The position numbers and the translations under genes were made by a program. A DNA stretch of 64,000 bases from Actinomycetota bacterium. GTDB lineage: Bacteria; Actinomycetota; Acidimicrobiia; Acidimicrobiales; Iamiaceae. Location: contig JACPNX010000018.1 of assembly GCA_016185275.1 (NCBI GenBank), positions 124,001-188,000 of the forward strand, written 5' to 3'. The notes under the pieces were generated by a model, which ran no database searches, was not told the origin of the DNA, and worked only from the letters and a program-made list of their open reading frames with translations. Positions 24,237 through 32,736 of the stretch are shown here, piece after piece; within the stretch, counting starts at the first letter, position 1; each line of letters opens with the position of its first letter.

Positions 24237-26242
24237 GGTGCGCTTCCGGCGAGCACCGGCTCGGGCTCGGGGTCCGGGTCGGGGTCGAGCGGCGGCGACG
24301 TGCCGGTCGGGACCGGTGCGGACGCCGGATCGGTACCACGCCGGCGGCGGCGCCCGGGGAAGGCGGCCAGGAACGAGCCGCCGAAGATGACGGCGCCGCC
24401 GGTCCACAACCAGACGATCAGGGGTTGCACGATGACCCGCAGCAGGATCGTGCCGCCTGGGCCGCGGGGCGGCTCGCGCAGGGCCAGGAAGACGTTTTCG
24501 GTGAGGCCGCTGCGCACGGACGGGGTGCCGACCTCCTGGACCGAGTTGGCGAACTTCTTCAGCGCGGGCGTGTAGATGCGGCCGCCGTCGACGCGCACCA
24601 GCGCTTCACGGGCGAAGGCGGCCTTGGTGGCCCGCTCGCGGAAGGACACGAACTCGACCGTGTGGCCGGCCACCGTGCGCCGCTGGCCCGGGGCGAGGCG
24701 CACCTCCGCCTCCCGGGTGTAGCTCGAGTTGGCGGCCACGGTGACCGCGATCATGATCACGCCGAGGTGCACGATCATGCCGCCGTTGGTGCGCCCCACG
24801 AGACCTCGCCATCCCTGCCGCCGCGTGGCCAGGACGAGCTGGCGCAGCGAGGCGCCGGCGGCGAACGCGGCGAGGGCGAAGGCCACCAGAGGCACGAGGC
24901 CGCGGGCGCCGAGCGCGACCGCGACGACCACGGTGCCGACCGCGCCCCATGCGGGCCACAGGAGCCGCTGCGACAAGGTCTCCATCGACGCCTTGCGCCA
25001 CGGCAGCGCGGGCGCGACCGCCATGATGAACAGCAGAGCCACGCCGATCGGCATGGTCATCCGGTTGAAGTACGGCGCGCCGACCGACAGGCGGTTGCCG
25101 TTGACCGCCTCGACGATGAGCGGGAACACCGTCCCGAGCAGCACCACGAAGGCGAAGGCGGCGAACAGCAGGTTGTTGGCCAGGAACGCGCCCTCGCGCG
25201 ACACCGGTGAGTCGATGCGGCCCGGCGCCCGCAGGCGATCGCCGCGCCAGGCGATGAGCCCCACGGTGACCACGACGATCAGGGCGAAGAAGCCGAGCAG
25301 CAGGGGGCCGACCGTCGACGCGCTGAACGAGTGGACCGAGTTGAGCACGCCGGAGCGGGTCAGGAACGTGCCGAGGATCGTGAGGCTGAACGTGGCGCAC
25401 AGCAGCGACAGGTTCCAGACGCGCAGCATCCCTCGGCGCTCCTGGACCATCACCGAGTGGATGTACGCCGTGCCCGTGAGCCACGGCAGGAGCGAGGCGT
25501 TCTCGACGGGGTCCCAGGCCCAGAAGCCGCCCCAGCCGAGCACCTCGTAGGACCACCACGCGCCCAGGACGAGCCCCGCCGACAGGAAGCCCCAGGCGAT
25601 GATGGTCCACCGGCGGGTCTCGAGCAGCCATCCCTCGCCGACCCGTCCGGTCACCAGTGCGGCGACGGCGAACGCGAACGGCACCGTGAACCCGACGAAG
25701 CCGAGGTACAGCATCGGTGGGTGGAACGCGACGAGCACGTGGTTCTGGAGCAGCGGGTTGGGCCCCGGGCCGTCGAGCGGCGGGTTGGTCAGCGTGCGGA
25801 AGGGGTTGGTCGGTCCGAGCATCAGCCCGAAGAAGAAGGCGCTCACCGCGAACATCACGATGAGGGCCCAGGCGACGAGGGGGTCGTCCAGCCGGCGGCG
25901 GAACTTGACGCGCACCGCCACCGTGTAGCCCGCCAGCAGCAGCGCCCACAGCAGGATCGAGCCCTCGAGCGCCGACCACGTCGAGGCGATGTTGAACAGC
26001 CGGGGCGTGCGCGAGCTGCCCACCTTGGCGACGTAGCTGAGCGTGAAGTCGCGCGTGACGACGGCCCGCTCCATGGCCGCGAAGGCGAGGACCGCGCCGG
26101 CGAGGAGCATCCACACGTAGGTTCGTACCTGGCGCAGCAGGCCCGCGCGACCGCCACTCAGGCCGAGGGCGATGGTGACGATCCCGCCGAGCGCAGCGAC
26201 GAAGCCCAGCACCACCCCGGCGCGACCGAACGCGGCGTTCAC
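24233..26242 (-). CDS. ccmF: CcmF haem-lyase subunit
   Basis: A 669-residue polytopic membrane protein from GTG 26242. The haem-handling WWD motif is GGFWAWDPVENASLLPWL, with HPPMLYLGFVG upstream and LTRSGVLNSVHSF downstream; all are CcmF signatures. Roughly fourteen or more membrane segments are visible, with a large exported loop after NSSYTREAEV. It joins haem from CcmE to apocytochrome c with CcmH and CcmI. The C-terminus carries a PDPDPEPEP tail. It overlaps ccmE and ccmG by four bases. Confidence 0.96.
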   Translation of the reverse strand: MNAAFGRAGVVLGFVAALGGIVTIALGLSGGRAGLLRQVRTYVWMLLAGAVLAFAAMERAVVTRDFTLSYVAKVGSSRTPRLFNIASTWSALEGSILLWALLLAGYTVAVRVKFRRRLDDPLVAWALIVMFAVSAFFFGLMLGPTNPFRTLTNPPLDGPGPNPLLQNHVLVAFHPPMLYLGFVGFTVPFAFAVAALVTGRVGEGWLLETRRWTIIAWGFLSAGLVLGAWWSYEVLGWGGFWAWDPVENASLLPWLTGTAYIHSVMVQERRGMLRVWNLSLLCATFSLTILGTFLTRSGVLNSVHSFSASTVGPLLLGFFALIVVVTVGLIAWRGDRLRAPGRIDSPVSREGAFLANNLLFAAFAFVVLLGTVFPLIVEAVNGNRLSVGAPYFNRMTMPIGVALLFIMAVAPALPWRKASMETLSQRLLWPAWGAVGTVVVAVALGARGLVPLVAFALAAFAAGASLRQLVLATRRQGWRGLVGRTNGGMIVHLGVIMIAVTVAANSSYTREAEVRLAPGQRRTVAGHTVEFVSFRERATKAAFAREALVRVDGGRIYTPALKKFANSVQEVGTPSVRSGLTENVFLALREPPRGPGGTILLRVIVQPLIVWLWTGGAVIFGGSFLAAFPGRRRRRGTDPASAPVPTGTSPPLDPDPDPEPEPVLAGSAP

Positions 26243-26730
26243 GGCGCGTTCCCGACGCGGCCGGGGTTCTTGGCGCGGTAGGTCTCGCTGTGCTTGACAT
26301 CGATCCGGTCCGACAGGAACGTCGTGCCGTCGGCGGACCAGCGTCCCTCGGCGACGACCGGTATCCCGGGGCGGAACATGGCCGGCTCGGAACCGGTGTG
26401 GAGGATCGGCACCTTCACGCCGTTGAAGGCGATGGTGAACGCGACGGCGTTGCCCACGTCGCGCTTCGATCCGACGAACGTGCCCTGGATCCGGAAGCGC
26501 CGGTCGCCGAGCTCGGCCTTGTCGCGGACGGCGGCGTCGGCGTTGCGGTAGTACACGGTCGCGTCGCCGAGCTGCTTGACGAGCAGGAAGCCGGCGGCGC
26601 CGAGCAGGAGGACGACGATGCCGACGCTGAGCAGGCCGCGGCCGCCGCGCCGGCGCCCGCCCCGAGCGGAGGTTCGGCCGTCGGCGTCGGGGTCGGCGTC
26701 GGCGTCGGCAAGGCGCGGTGTCACGTCCAC
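26239..26730 (-). CDS. ccmE: CcmE haem chaperone
   Basis: A 163-residue protein with a DADADPDADG-rich head, one membrane anchor (about 35-55) and the CcmE beta-barrel domain (RIQGTFVG, VVAEGRWSADGTTFLSD). The haem-binding region is VKHSETYRAKNP, which keeps the His-x-x-x-Tyr spacing of classic CcmE rather than the Cys variant. It carries haem from the CcmABCD exporter to CcmF. It overlaps ccmF by four bases (GTGA) and ccmD by ten. Confidence 0.93.
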   Translation of the reverse strand: MDVTPRLADADADPDADGRTSARGGRRRGGRGLLSVGIVVLLLGAAGFLLVKQLGDATVYYRNADAAVRDKAELGDRRFRIQGTFVGSKRDVGNAVAFTIAFNGVKVPILHTGSEPAMFRPGIPVVAEGRWSADGTTFLSDRIDVKHSETYRAKNPGRVGNAP

Positions 26731-26858
26731 CGGCGACGCTCCTCGGGCACGCGTCGCGCCAGGCGGCGGCCGCGCTGGGCGCTGCGCACGATGATCGCAG
26801 CGATGGCGCCGAGCACGCTGACGTACGACCCGACGATGTAGCTCCAGCCACCGTTCAC
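26721..26858 (-). CDS. ccmD: CcmD-like small membrane protein
   Basis: A 45-residue protein from GTG 26858, starting VNGGWSYIVGSYVSVLGAI and ending in a basic tail (RRLARRVPEERRRW). A single membrane helix with a cationic cytoplasmic tail, the length, and the position between ccmC and ccmE identify CcmD, which stabilises the CcmC-haem-CcmE complex. It overlaps ccmC by four bases and ccmE by ten. It is short enough to be missed by routine gene calling. Confidence 0.85.
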   Translation of the reverse strand: MNGGWSYIVGSYVSVLGAIAAIIVRSAQRGRRLARRVPEERRRWT

Positions 26859-27625
26859 GAGGCCGCTCCCACGGGCGGGCGGGCTCCGGTGGCGGAGGCC
26901 GAGGCGGACGCGGAGGCCGCCTCGGCGCGGCGCTCGGCGATGGCCTCGTCGAGCGCGAGGTCCTCGACGCGGTGCTCGAGGAACAGCACCCTGAACCGGT
27001 GGATCATCAGCCAGACGTACAGCAGCGCGAACACCGCGAACCCGAGCATCAGGGTGAAGAGCATGAGCCCGTCGATCTTGGGGTCGAGCGTGGTGATCGT
27101 CGACTTCTGGTGCAACGTGTTCCACCACTCGGTCGCGTAGCGGACCACGACCCCGGTCGGCCCGAACAGCAGGCCGACCACGGCCGCCAGGCGCGTCCGT
27201 CGCTCGCGCTCGACGGGCAGGCGCCGCACCGCGAGGTAGCCGAGGGCGAGGACGAACAGCAGCGCCGTGGTGGTCAGGCGGGCGTCCCAGGTCCAGTAGA
27301 CGCCCCACGTGGGCCGGCCCCAGAGCATGCCGGTCACGAGCGTGGCGGCCAGCAGCACGGCGCCGATCTCCGCCGAGGCGTGGGCCACCAGGTCCCACCA
27401 CTCGGTGCGCCGCACGAGGTAGCCGACGCTGGCGGCGACGGTGACCCCGAACGCCACGAAGGCCACGAGCGCGGTCGGCACGTGGACGTACATGATGCGG
27501 ACGAGCTCGCCCTGGACCTGGTCGGCCGGCGACAGCACGAGCGCGAACGCCAGGAGCGCCGCGAAGCCGGCCGCGGTGACGAGGCCGAGGACCCGGGTTG
27601 CCGGCGAGGCGGTGGTCTCGTTCAT
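26855..27625 (-). CDS. ccmC: CcmC haem delivery membrane protein
   Basis: A 256-residue protein with six membrane segments. The WWD motif is WGVYWTWDARLTT near residues 105-117, flanked by histidines in MYVHVPTAL and WWNTLHQKS that ligate haem. It loads haem on CcmE. The C-terminal extension has EAASASASASA low complexity. It overlaps ccmD by four bases; the ATG at 27625 gives MNETTASPATRV just before the first helix. Confidence 0.96.
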   Translation of the reverse strand: MNETTASPATRVLGLVTAAGFAALLAFALVLSPADQVQGELVRIMYVHVPTALVAFVAFGVTVAASVGYLVRRTEWWDLVAHASAEIGAVLLAATLVTGMLWGRPTWGVYWTWDARLTTTALLFVLALGYLAVRRLPVERERRTRLAAVVGLLFGPTGVVVRYATEWWNTLHQKSTITTLDPKIDGLMLFTLMLGFAVFALLYVWLMIHRFRVLFLEHRVEDLALDEAIAERRAEAASASASASATGARPPVGAAS

Positions 27626-27695
27626 CGGGTCTGGTCCATGGGGGCGACGACAAGCCCACCGCACCGGGCGCCGGCGGGGCAAGTCAGGCCCGGTT

Positions 27696-28364
27696 TCATG
27701 CGTCCTCGAGCAGGACGCCGAACACCCCGATGCCGAGGGCCGTGTAGCCGGCCGCGAAGACGGTCAGCAGGCCGAGCCAACGCAGCCCCTCGCCGGCCAC
27801 GCCCTGGAAGGCGGCCTCGAACGCCTGGGTGGCGGCCACGAGCACCGGCGCCAGTGCGGGCAGCAGCAGCAGCGGCAGCAGCGTCTCGCGCACGCGCAGG
27901 CCTGCGGCCAGCATCCCGTAGAGGCAGCCCGCCGCAGCCAGGCCCACCGTGGCCGCCAGAGCGGTGGGCACGAGCAGCAGCCAGCCGCCGAGCCGGGCCC
28001 CGTAGAGGACGACCACGCCCAGGCCGAGCAGCACCTCGAGCACCAGGAGCTGCACGGCCACCGCGGCAGCCTTGCCGAGGAAGATGCCGGCCGGTTCGAG
28101 ACCCGAGAGGCGCAGCGCGTCGAGGACGCCGTCGGCATGCTCGACGCTGCACGCGCGCTGGACGGCCAGCAGGGCGCACAGGACCGTGGCCACCCAGAAC
28201 AGGCCGGGCGTGACCCGGTCGAGCACCACCCGGTCGGGGTCGAGGGCGAAGGCGAACAGGATCAGGATCAACAGCGCGAACGGCGCCACCTGGTTCGCGG
28301 TGACCCGCGAGCGCAGCTCGAGCCGGAGGTCCTTGCCGGCGACGAGGGTCGCGTCACGGAACAC
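27696..28364 (-). CDS. ccmB: CcmB ABC-type membrane subunit
   Basis: A 222-residue protein from GTG 28364 with six membrane segments. FRDATLVAGKDLRLELRSR at the N-terminus and GLFWVATVLCALLAVQRAC, then LDALRLSGLEPAGIFLGK, match the CcmB family. It pairs with CcmA to power release of haem-loaded CcmE. It overlaps ccmA by 11 bases, so it is translationally coupled. Confidence 0.93.
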   Translation of the reverse strand: MFRDATLVAGKDLRLELRSRVTANQVAPFALLILILFAFALDPDRVVLDRVTPGLFWVATVLCALLAVQRACSVEHADGVLDALRLSGLEPAGIFLGKAAAVAVQLLVLEVLLGLGVVVLYGARLGGWLLLVPTALAATVGLAAAGCLYGMLAAGLRVRETLLPLLLLPALAPVLVAATQAFEAAFQGVAGEGLRWLGLLTVFAAGYTALGIGVFGVLLEDA

Positions 28365-29106
28365 GGGCCGTCTCCGGTGCGGTTTCCGGTGCGGGATCGG
28401 CGTCGGTCCCGGGGTCGGTCCCCGGTGCGGTCCCGGACGGTTCCGCCGGCGCGGCGGGCGCCGGCTCCGGGTCGGACACGGCACCGCCGGCCACGTCGAC
28501 CACCCGGTCGGCGATGGCCACCGCACGGTCCAGCTCGTGCGAGGCCAGCAGGACCGTGACGCCGGATGCCGCGGCCTGGCGGACGAGGTGGTCGACGGCG
28601 TCGCGGCCGTCCTGGTCGAGGGCGGCGTGCGGCTCGTCGAGCAACCAGACGTGGGGCCGCCGGGCGAGGAGCACGGCGAAGGCGGCACGCCGGCGTTGCC
28701 CGGCGGACAGGCGGCCCACCGTGACGTCGCGGAGGCGGCCGTCGAGCCCGAGCCGAGCCATGGCGGCGCTCGCATCCTCGGTTGGCGCGCCGGCGGCTCG
28801 TGCCCAGAACCGCACGTTGTCGGCGACGGTCAGATCCTCGTAGAGGCCCGTGGTGTGGCCGAGGAGCCCGACCCGGCGCCGGACGGCACGCGCCTCGGTC
28901 CGCAGATCGAGGCCCAGCACCCGACCCGTGCCCGCGCTCAGCGGGACCAGCCCTGCGCAGAGCCGCAGCAGAGTGGTCTTGCCCGCGCCGTTCGGCCCTT
29001 GGAGCAGGAGCACCTCGCCGGGCGCGACGGCGAGGTCGACACCGGCGAGAGCGGGGAACCCGCCCAACAGGCAGACGGCGCCGCGGAGGTGGACGGCGGC
29101 CTCCAT
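28354..29106 (-). CDS. ccmA: CcmA ABC transporter ATPase
   Basis: A 250-residue ATPase and first gene of the ccm operon. Walker A is QGPNGAGKTTLLRL near residues 36-48, the ABC signature is RLSAGQRRRAAFA, and Walker B is VWLLDEPHAALD followed by the switch His in LLASHELD. A Pro/Thr/Asp-rich tail of about 40 residues follows the domain. Together with CcmB and CcmC it forms the haem-handling complex. The divergent sortase gene begins 62 bases away. Confidence 0.95.
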   Translation of the reverse strand: MEAAVHLRGAVCLLGGFPALAGVDLAVAPGEVLLLQGPNGAGKTTLLRLCAGLVPLSAGTGRVLGLDLRTEARAVRRRVGLLGHTTGLYEDLTVADNVRFWARAAGAPTEDASAAMARLGLDGRLRDVTVGRLSAGQRRRAAFAVLLARRPHVWLLDEPHAALDQDGRDAVDHLVRQAAASGVTVLLASHELDRAVAIADRVVDVAGGAVSDPEPAPAAPAEPSGTAPGTDPGTDADPAPETAPETARVP

Positions 29107-29168
29107 CAGCCCGGGCAGGCTACCGGCTGACGCCTGGGTCAGAGCCGTCGCCTCTACGCTTCCTCGTC

Positions 29169-30200
29169 GTGCCGGGCGCCGACGGATCTCGCTGGACGAC
29201 CTTCGCCCGCGTCCTGCACTCGGTCGGGCGGCTCCTGATCACGTCCGGCACGGTGATCCTGCTGTTCGTCGGTTACGAGCTGTGGGGCACGAACCTCCAG
29301 ACCAACCGGAGCCAGACCGATCTGCGCCGGGACTTTCGCCGCGCCCTCGCCCGCACGAAGGTCGACGACGGCGGGGTCGTGGACGGTTCGGGCCGGACCA
29401 CGACCACCCGGCCACCCGGCACCGGTTCCGGCTCGACGCCGTCCACGACGCCCCCGTCCACGGCGCCTGGCATCCCGCCGCCGGGCGAGGGCCAGCCGCT
29501 CGGGCAGATCTCGATGCCCTCCATCGGCGTGCGGAACTTCGCCATTGTGCAGGGCGTGTCGATCCCCGTACTGAAGCGGGGCGCCGGCCACTACCCCGAG
29601 ACGCCCCTCCCCGGCCAGGCCGGGAACGCGGCGATCGCCGGGCACCGCACGACCTACGGCGCGCCGTTCCACAACGTCGACAAGCTGCGCCCCGGGGACA
29701 GCATCACGGTCCGGACCCTGCAGGGGCTGTTCACCTACAAGGTCTTCGCCACGAAGATCGTGCTTCCCAACGAGGTGTGGGTGCTGCAGGACTTCGGCGA
29801 CAACCGGCTGACCCTCACGGCCTGCGAACCGAAGTTCTCCGCCAAGCAGCGGATCATCATCATGGCGAAGCTCGTCGGGAACCCGGTGCCGAAGCTGCCC
29901 GGCCAGGATGCGGCCGCTCGCAAGATCGCGCGTGCGGGGAGCGAGGCTGCAGCCGGGCGCACCGCCATCGACCAGTACCAGGCCGAAGGGGTCGTCCGCT
30001 TCCCTGGTGCCCTGTGGGGCCTCGCCACCGTCGGCGTGTGGGCGCTCGTGCGGCTCGGCGCATGGGGATTGCGGCGGCGGCGGTTCGTACGGGTGCTGCC
30101 CTACGCCGCCGGTCTTCCGGTGTGCATGGTGCTGCTGTACCTGTTCTTCGAGAACTTCAGCTACGAGGCGTTCACGGCCGCCATCCGGCTGAACCTCTGA
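29169..30200 (+). CDS. class E-like sortase
   Basis: A 343-residue membrane-anchored transpeptidase from GTG 29169. An N-terminal helix (about 20-38) is followed by a Thr/Pro-rich linker and the sortase domain. The catalytic residues are His in AIAGHRTTYGAPF, Cys in LTLTACEPK and Arg in KQRIII. Unusually, a C-terminal region with two more hydrophobic segments (about 275-295 and 310-330) follows. It anchors surface proteins to the wall or builds pili. No LPXTG-type substrate gene is adjacent. Confidence 0.9.
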   Translation: MPGADGSRWTTFARVLHSVGRLLITSGTVILLFVGYELWGTNLQTNRSQTDLRRDFRRALARTKVDDGGVVDGSGRTTTTRPPGTGSGSTPSTTPPSTAPGIPPPGEGQPLGQISMPSIGVRNFAIVQGVSIPVLKRGAGHYPETPLPGQAGNAAIAGHRTTYGAPFHNVDKLRPGDSITVRTLQGLFTYKVFATKIVLPNEVWVLQDFGDNRLTLTACEPKFSAKQRIIIMAKLVGNPVPKLPGQDAAARKIARAGSEAAAGRTAIDQYQAEGVVRFPGALWGLATVGVWALVRLGAWGLRRRRFVRVLPYAAGLPVCMVLLYLFFENFSYEAFTAAIRLNL

Positions 30201-30251
30201 GCTCGTGGCGTCGCCGGCCGAGTCCGGCGCTCGCCTAAGCGGGTGCTCGCC

Positions 30252-30989
30252 TCAGCGGCCCTCGAAGCGGGGCGGGCGTCGCTCGCGGAACGCCGCGAGG
30301 CCCTCCTGCAGGTCGGCGCTGCCCCACGCCGCGGCCCATGCCCGCGCGACGGCGGGGTCGGCCACGGGATCTCGCTCGAGCGCGTTCAGCATCTGCTTGT
30401 GGCCCGAGATGGTGAGCGGGGCCTTGGTGGCGATGTCGTCCGCCCACGCCAGGGCCTCGTCCGGTGCGCACGTTCGTTGCACCAGCCCGAGCCGGTGGGC
30501 GTCGTCACCGGTGAGCACCTCGGCGGCGAGCAGCATCGAACGGGCGGTGCCCGGACCCGCTTCGCGAACGAGACGGGCCACCGTCCAGTGATCGACGACC
30601 AGACCGAGCTTGGCGGCGGGGATGCCGAAGGACGCGGCCGGGGTGGCGGTCCGGATGTCGCACGCGATCGCGAGCTGCGTGCCGGCGCCCAATGCCGCTC
30701 CGTCGACGGCGGCGAGCGTCGGGAAGGGTGCCCCGCGGAGGGCTTGGAGCACGTCACGGAGCCGGTCGGCGAAGCCTGCCCCTTCGACACCGGTCAGGTC
30801 GGCGCCGGCGCAGAAGTGCCCGCCCGCGCCGCGCAGGACGAGCACCCGGGTGGTGGCCGGAGCGTGCGTGACGGCGTGGTGCAGCTCGTCGAGGGTCTCG
30901 TGGTCGACGGCGTTGCGGCGCTGGGGGCGGTCGATGGTGAGGATCCGGACCCGCCCCTGGGGATCGCGGGCGTCGACGTGCACGGTCAC
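30252..30989 (-). CDS. enoyl-CoA hydratase/isomerase family protein
   Basis: A 245-residue crotonase-fold protein from GTG 30989. The oxyanion-hole motifs are HFCAGADLTG and DGAALGAGTQLAIACD. At the position of the second catalytic Glu of hydratases (usually PE.K.G) the sequence is GIPAAKLGLV, so classical hydratase activity is doubtful; it may be another crotonase reaction or a degenerate copy. It precedes no clear pathway partner and converges on the sortase gene. Confidence 0.85.
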   Translation of the reverse strand: MTVHVDARDPQGRVRILTIDRPQRRNAVDHETLDELHHAVTHAPATTRVLVLRGAGGHFCAGADLTGVEGAGFADRLRDVLQALRGAPFPTLAAVDGAALGAGTQLAIACDIRTATPAASFGIPAAKLGLVVDHWTVARLVREAGPGTARSMLLAAEVLTGDDAHRLGLVQRTCAPDEALAWADDIATKAPLTISGHKQMLNALERDPVADPAVARAWAAAWGSADLQEGLAAFRERRPPRFEGR

Positions 30990-31039
30990 GGCGCCGCAAC
31001 CTACCTGCGGCCGATCGGAGCCCTGGAACCCGCTACTCG

Positions 31040-31879
31040 CTAGTCCGAGGCGGACCCGTCGTGAGCCGGCGGGAGGCCGGCTCGCCAGCTTGGTGGACGC
31101 TTGTCCCTGAAGGCGGCGATGCCTTCGGTGGCCTCGTCCGTCGACGCTGCGACGGTGAGCATGGGATGGAGCAGGCGGAGGGCGTCCTCGGCGGCGAGAT
31201 CCCACGTCGCGTAGAAGGCGTCTCGACCGAGCCGCATGGCGCCGGGCGGCTTGGCGGCCAGCGTGGCGGTGAGCGAGGCGACCGCGGCGTCGAGCTCGTC
31301 GACCGGTACGACGCGCTGGACGAAGCCGATGCGCTCGGCCTCCGCGGCGTCGACCCGGCGACCGGTCATCATCAGCTCGAGGGCGCGCTTGGGTGGCATC
31401 GAGCGCGTCAGCGGCACGGTGATCATGTGCGGCCACAGACCGACGTCGATCTCCGGGCAACCGAAGATGGCGTCCTCGGCGGCGATCACGAGATCGCAGG
31501 CGCAGGCCAGCCCGAACCCGCCGGCGAGCGCGTGACCGCGAACCCGGGCGATCACGGGCTTCCCGAGCTCCCAGAGGTCGCGGAACAGGCGAGCCAGCTC
31601 ACCTCGCGCGTCGTGGAGGTCCGCGGTGCTGCTCGAGCCGTCGGCCATGGTGCCGAGGTCGGCGCCCGAGCAGAAGGCCCGATCGCCGGCACCGGTGAGG
31701 ACGACGACCCGGATGCCGGCTTCGGCCTTCACCTCGGCCAGGCGACGGCGCAGCTGCGCCATCGCCGCCCACGTGAGCGCGTTCCGCTGCGCCGGCCGAT
31801 CGATCGTCAGGCGGGCGACCGGTCCCTCCCGCTCGAGGCGGATGACGTCCGCCGATCCACCGCCGTCGTGCTCGGCCAT
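31040..31879 (-). CDS. enoyl-CoA hydratase/isomerase family protein
   Basis: A 279-residue crotonase-fold protein. RLTIDRPAQRNALTW begins the fold, AFCSGADLGTM and GHALAGGFGLACACD form the oxyanion hole, and CPEIDVGLWP retains Glu at the second catalytic site, unlike the neighbouring paralogue. It probably acts in beta-oxidation of fatty or other acyl-CoAs. It lies 50 bases upstream of that paralogue on the same strand. Confidence 0.9.
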   Translation of the reverse strand: MAEHDGGGSADVIRLEREGPVARLTIDRPAQRNALTWAAMAQLRRRLAEVKAEAGIRVVVLTGAGDRAFCSGADLGTMADGSSSTADLHDARGELARLFRDLWELGKPVIARVRGHALAGGFGLACACDLVIAAEDAIFGCPEIDVGLWPHMITVPLTRSMPPKRALELMMTGRRVDAAEAERIGFVQRVVPVDELDAAVASLTATLAAKPPGAMRLGRDAFYATWDLAAEDALRLLHPMLTVAASTDEATEGIAAFRDKRPPSWRAGLPPAHDGSASD

Positions 31880-32400
31880 GGTCGCCGACCCTACGCCGAA
31901 CCGTTTCCCTCGCCGCTTCGCTTCGCCTCGCCGCTGCGCCTCACCGCCTCCCCTCGCCCGTCCCGTCCCGCCGCCCCGGGGCTCGCCCGCAGACGACGCG
32001 CCCCGATCCGCGTCGCGCCGAATCCCACCCCGCCACCCCGGTCCGCCCCGGGGCTCGCCCGCAGACGACGCGCCACGATCCGCGTCGCGCCGAATCCCAC
32101 CCCGCCGACTCCACCCCCGCCGCCCCGGTCCGCCGCGGTCCGCCACCCCGGTCCGCCCGGGGCTCGCCCGCGGACAAGGCGCCCCGATCCGCGTCGCGCC
32201 GAATCCCACCACACCGACACCACCAGCCCCCCGCGCCACGACCCAACGATCCGCGTCGCGCCGAATCCGGGGCGTCCTGCGGATGCCGGGCGGTCGAGGG
32301 CGGCACGCCACGGCCGCTGTCAGGGGTGGCGAGTACCGTGGCGTCGCCGTTGCTCGCGATGTCCGGCCGTCGCCGTCACCCGACCTGCAAGGAGGGCTCG
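31880..32400. repeat. left repeat array: four 19-base cores in GC-rich non-coding DNA
   Basis: No gene is supported here. ATCCGCGTCGCGCCGAATC occurs four times at 32006-32024, 32078-32096, 32187-32205 and 32249-32267, all in the same orientation. Three copies sit in a larger unit beginning CCCCGGGGCTCGCCCGC, with spacings of 72, 109 and 62 bases. The same core, inverted, occurs four times on the other side of the next gene. Confidence 0.85.
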
Positions 32401-32736
32401 ATGGCCGGCCCCAACGGCACGCACAGGTTCCGCCCGCTGACCCCGCCCCCGGCCGCGCTGCGGGGCCGCGACCTCCGGCACGTGTACCTCGTGATCCTCG
32501 AGCGTCGCCGGGGCGTTCCCATCTCGATCGGCGAGCTGCAGCGACTCATCGAGTCGTTGGGCTACGAGGTCGCCGGCGCTCAACCGAACAAGGTGCTCGC
32601 CGACGCACTGCGGCGCGACCTGGCACTGGGTCGAGTCGTGCGGACCGGCCGCGGCCGCTACGCGTACGGCCGGGTGGCCAAGACCACGGCGTGGCGGTTC
32701 CGGATCCGGGTGCACGAGGCCGTCGGCTGGCGCTGA
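32401..32736 (+). CDS. small winged-helix-like protein between opposed repeat arrays
   Basis: A 111-residue basic protein with a good ribosome site (AAGGAGGG) before ATG 32401. The centre, LRHVYLVILERRRGVPISIGELQRLI, then a second helix and a hairpin-like GRVVRTGRGRYAYG at about residues 82-94, has the helix-helix-wing rhythm of a winged-helix DNA-binding domain. No known family could be named. Its position between mirror-image repeat arrays invites the idea that it binds them. Confidence 0.6.
   Translation: MAGPNGTHRFRPLTPPPAALRGRDLRHVYLVILERRRGVPISIGELQRLIESLGYEVAGAQPNKVLADALRRDLALGRVVRTGRGRYAYGRVAKTTAWRFRIRVHEAVGWR

Noticed and set aside
31891-32306. Long arginine-rich open frames on both strands across the left repeat array
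   Set aside because: They consist of the same translated repeat in several frames (for example RRDADRG and SARRGSG), a by-product of GC-rich repeats without stops.
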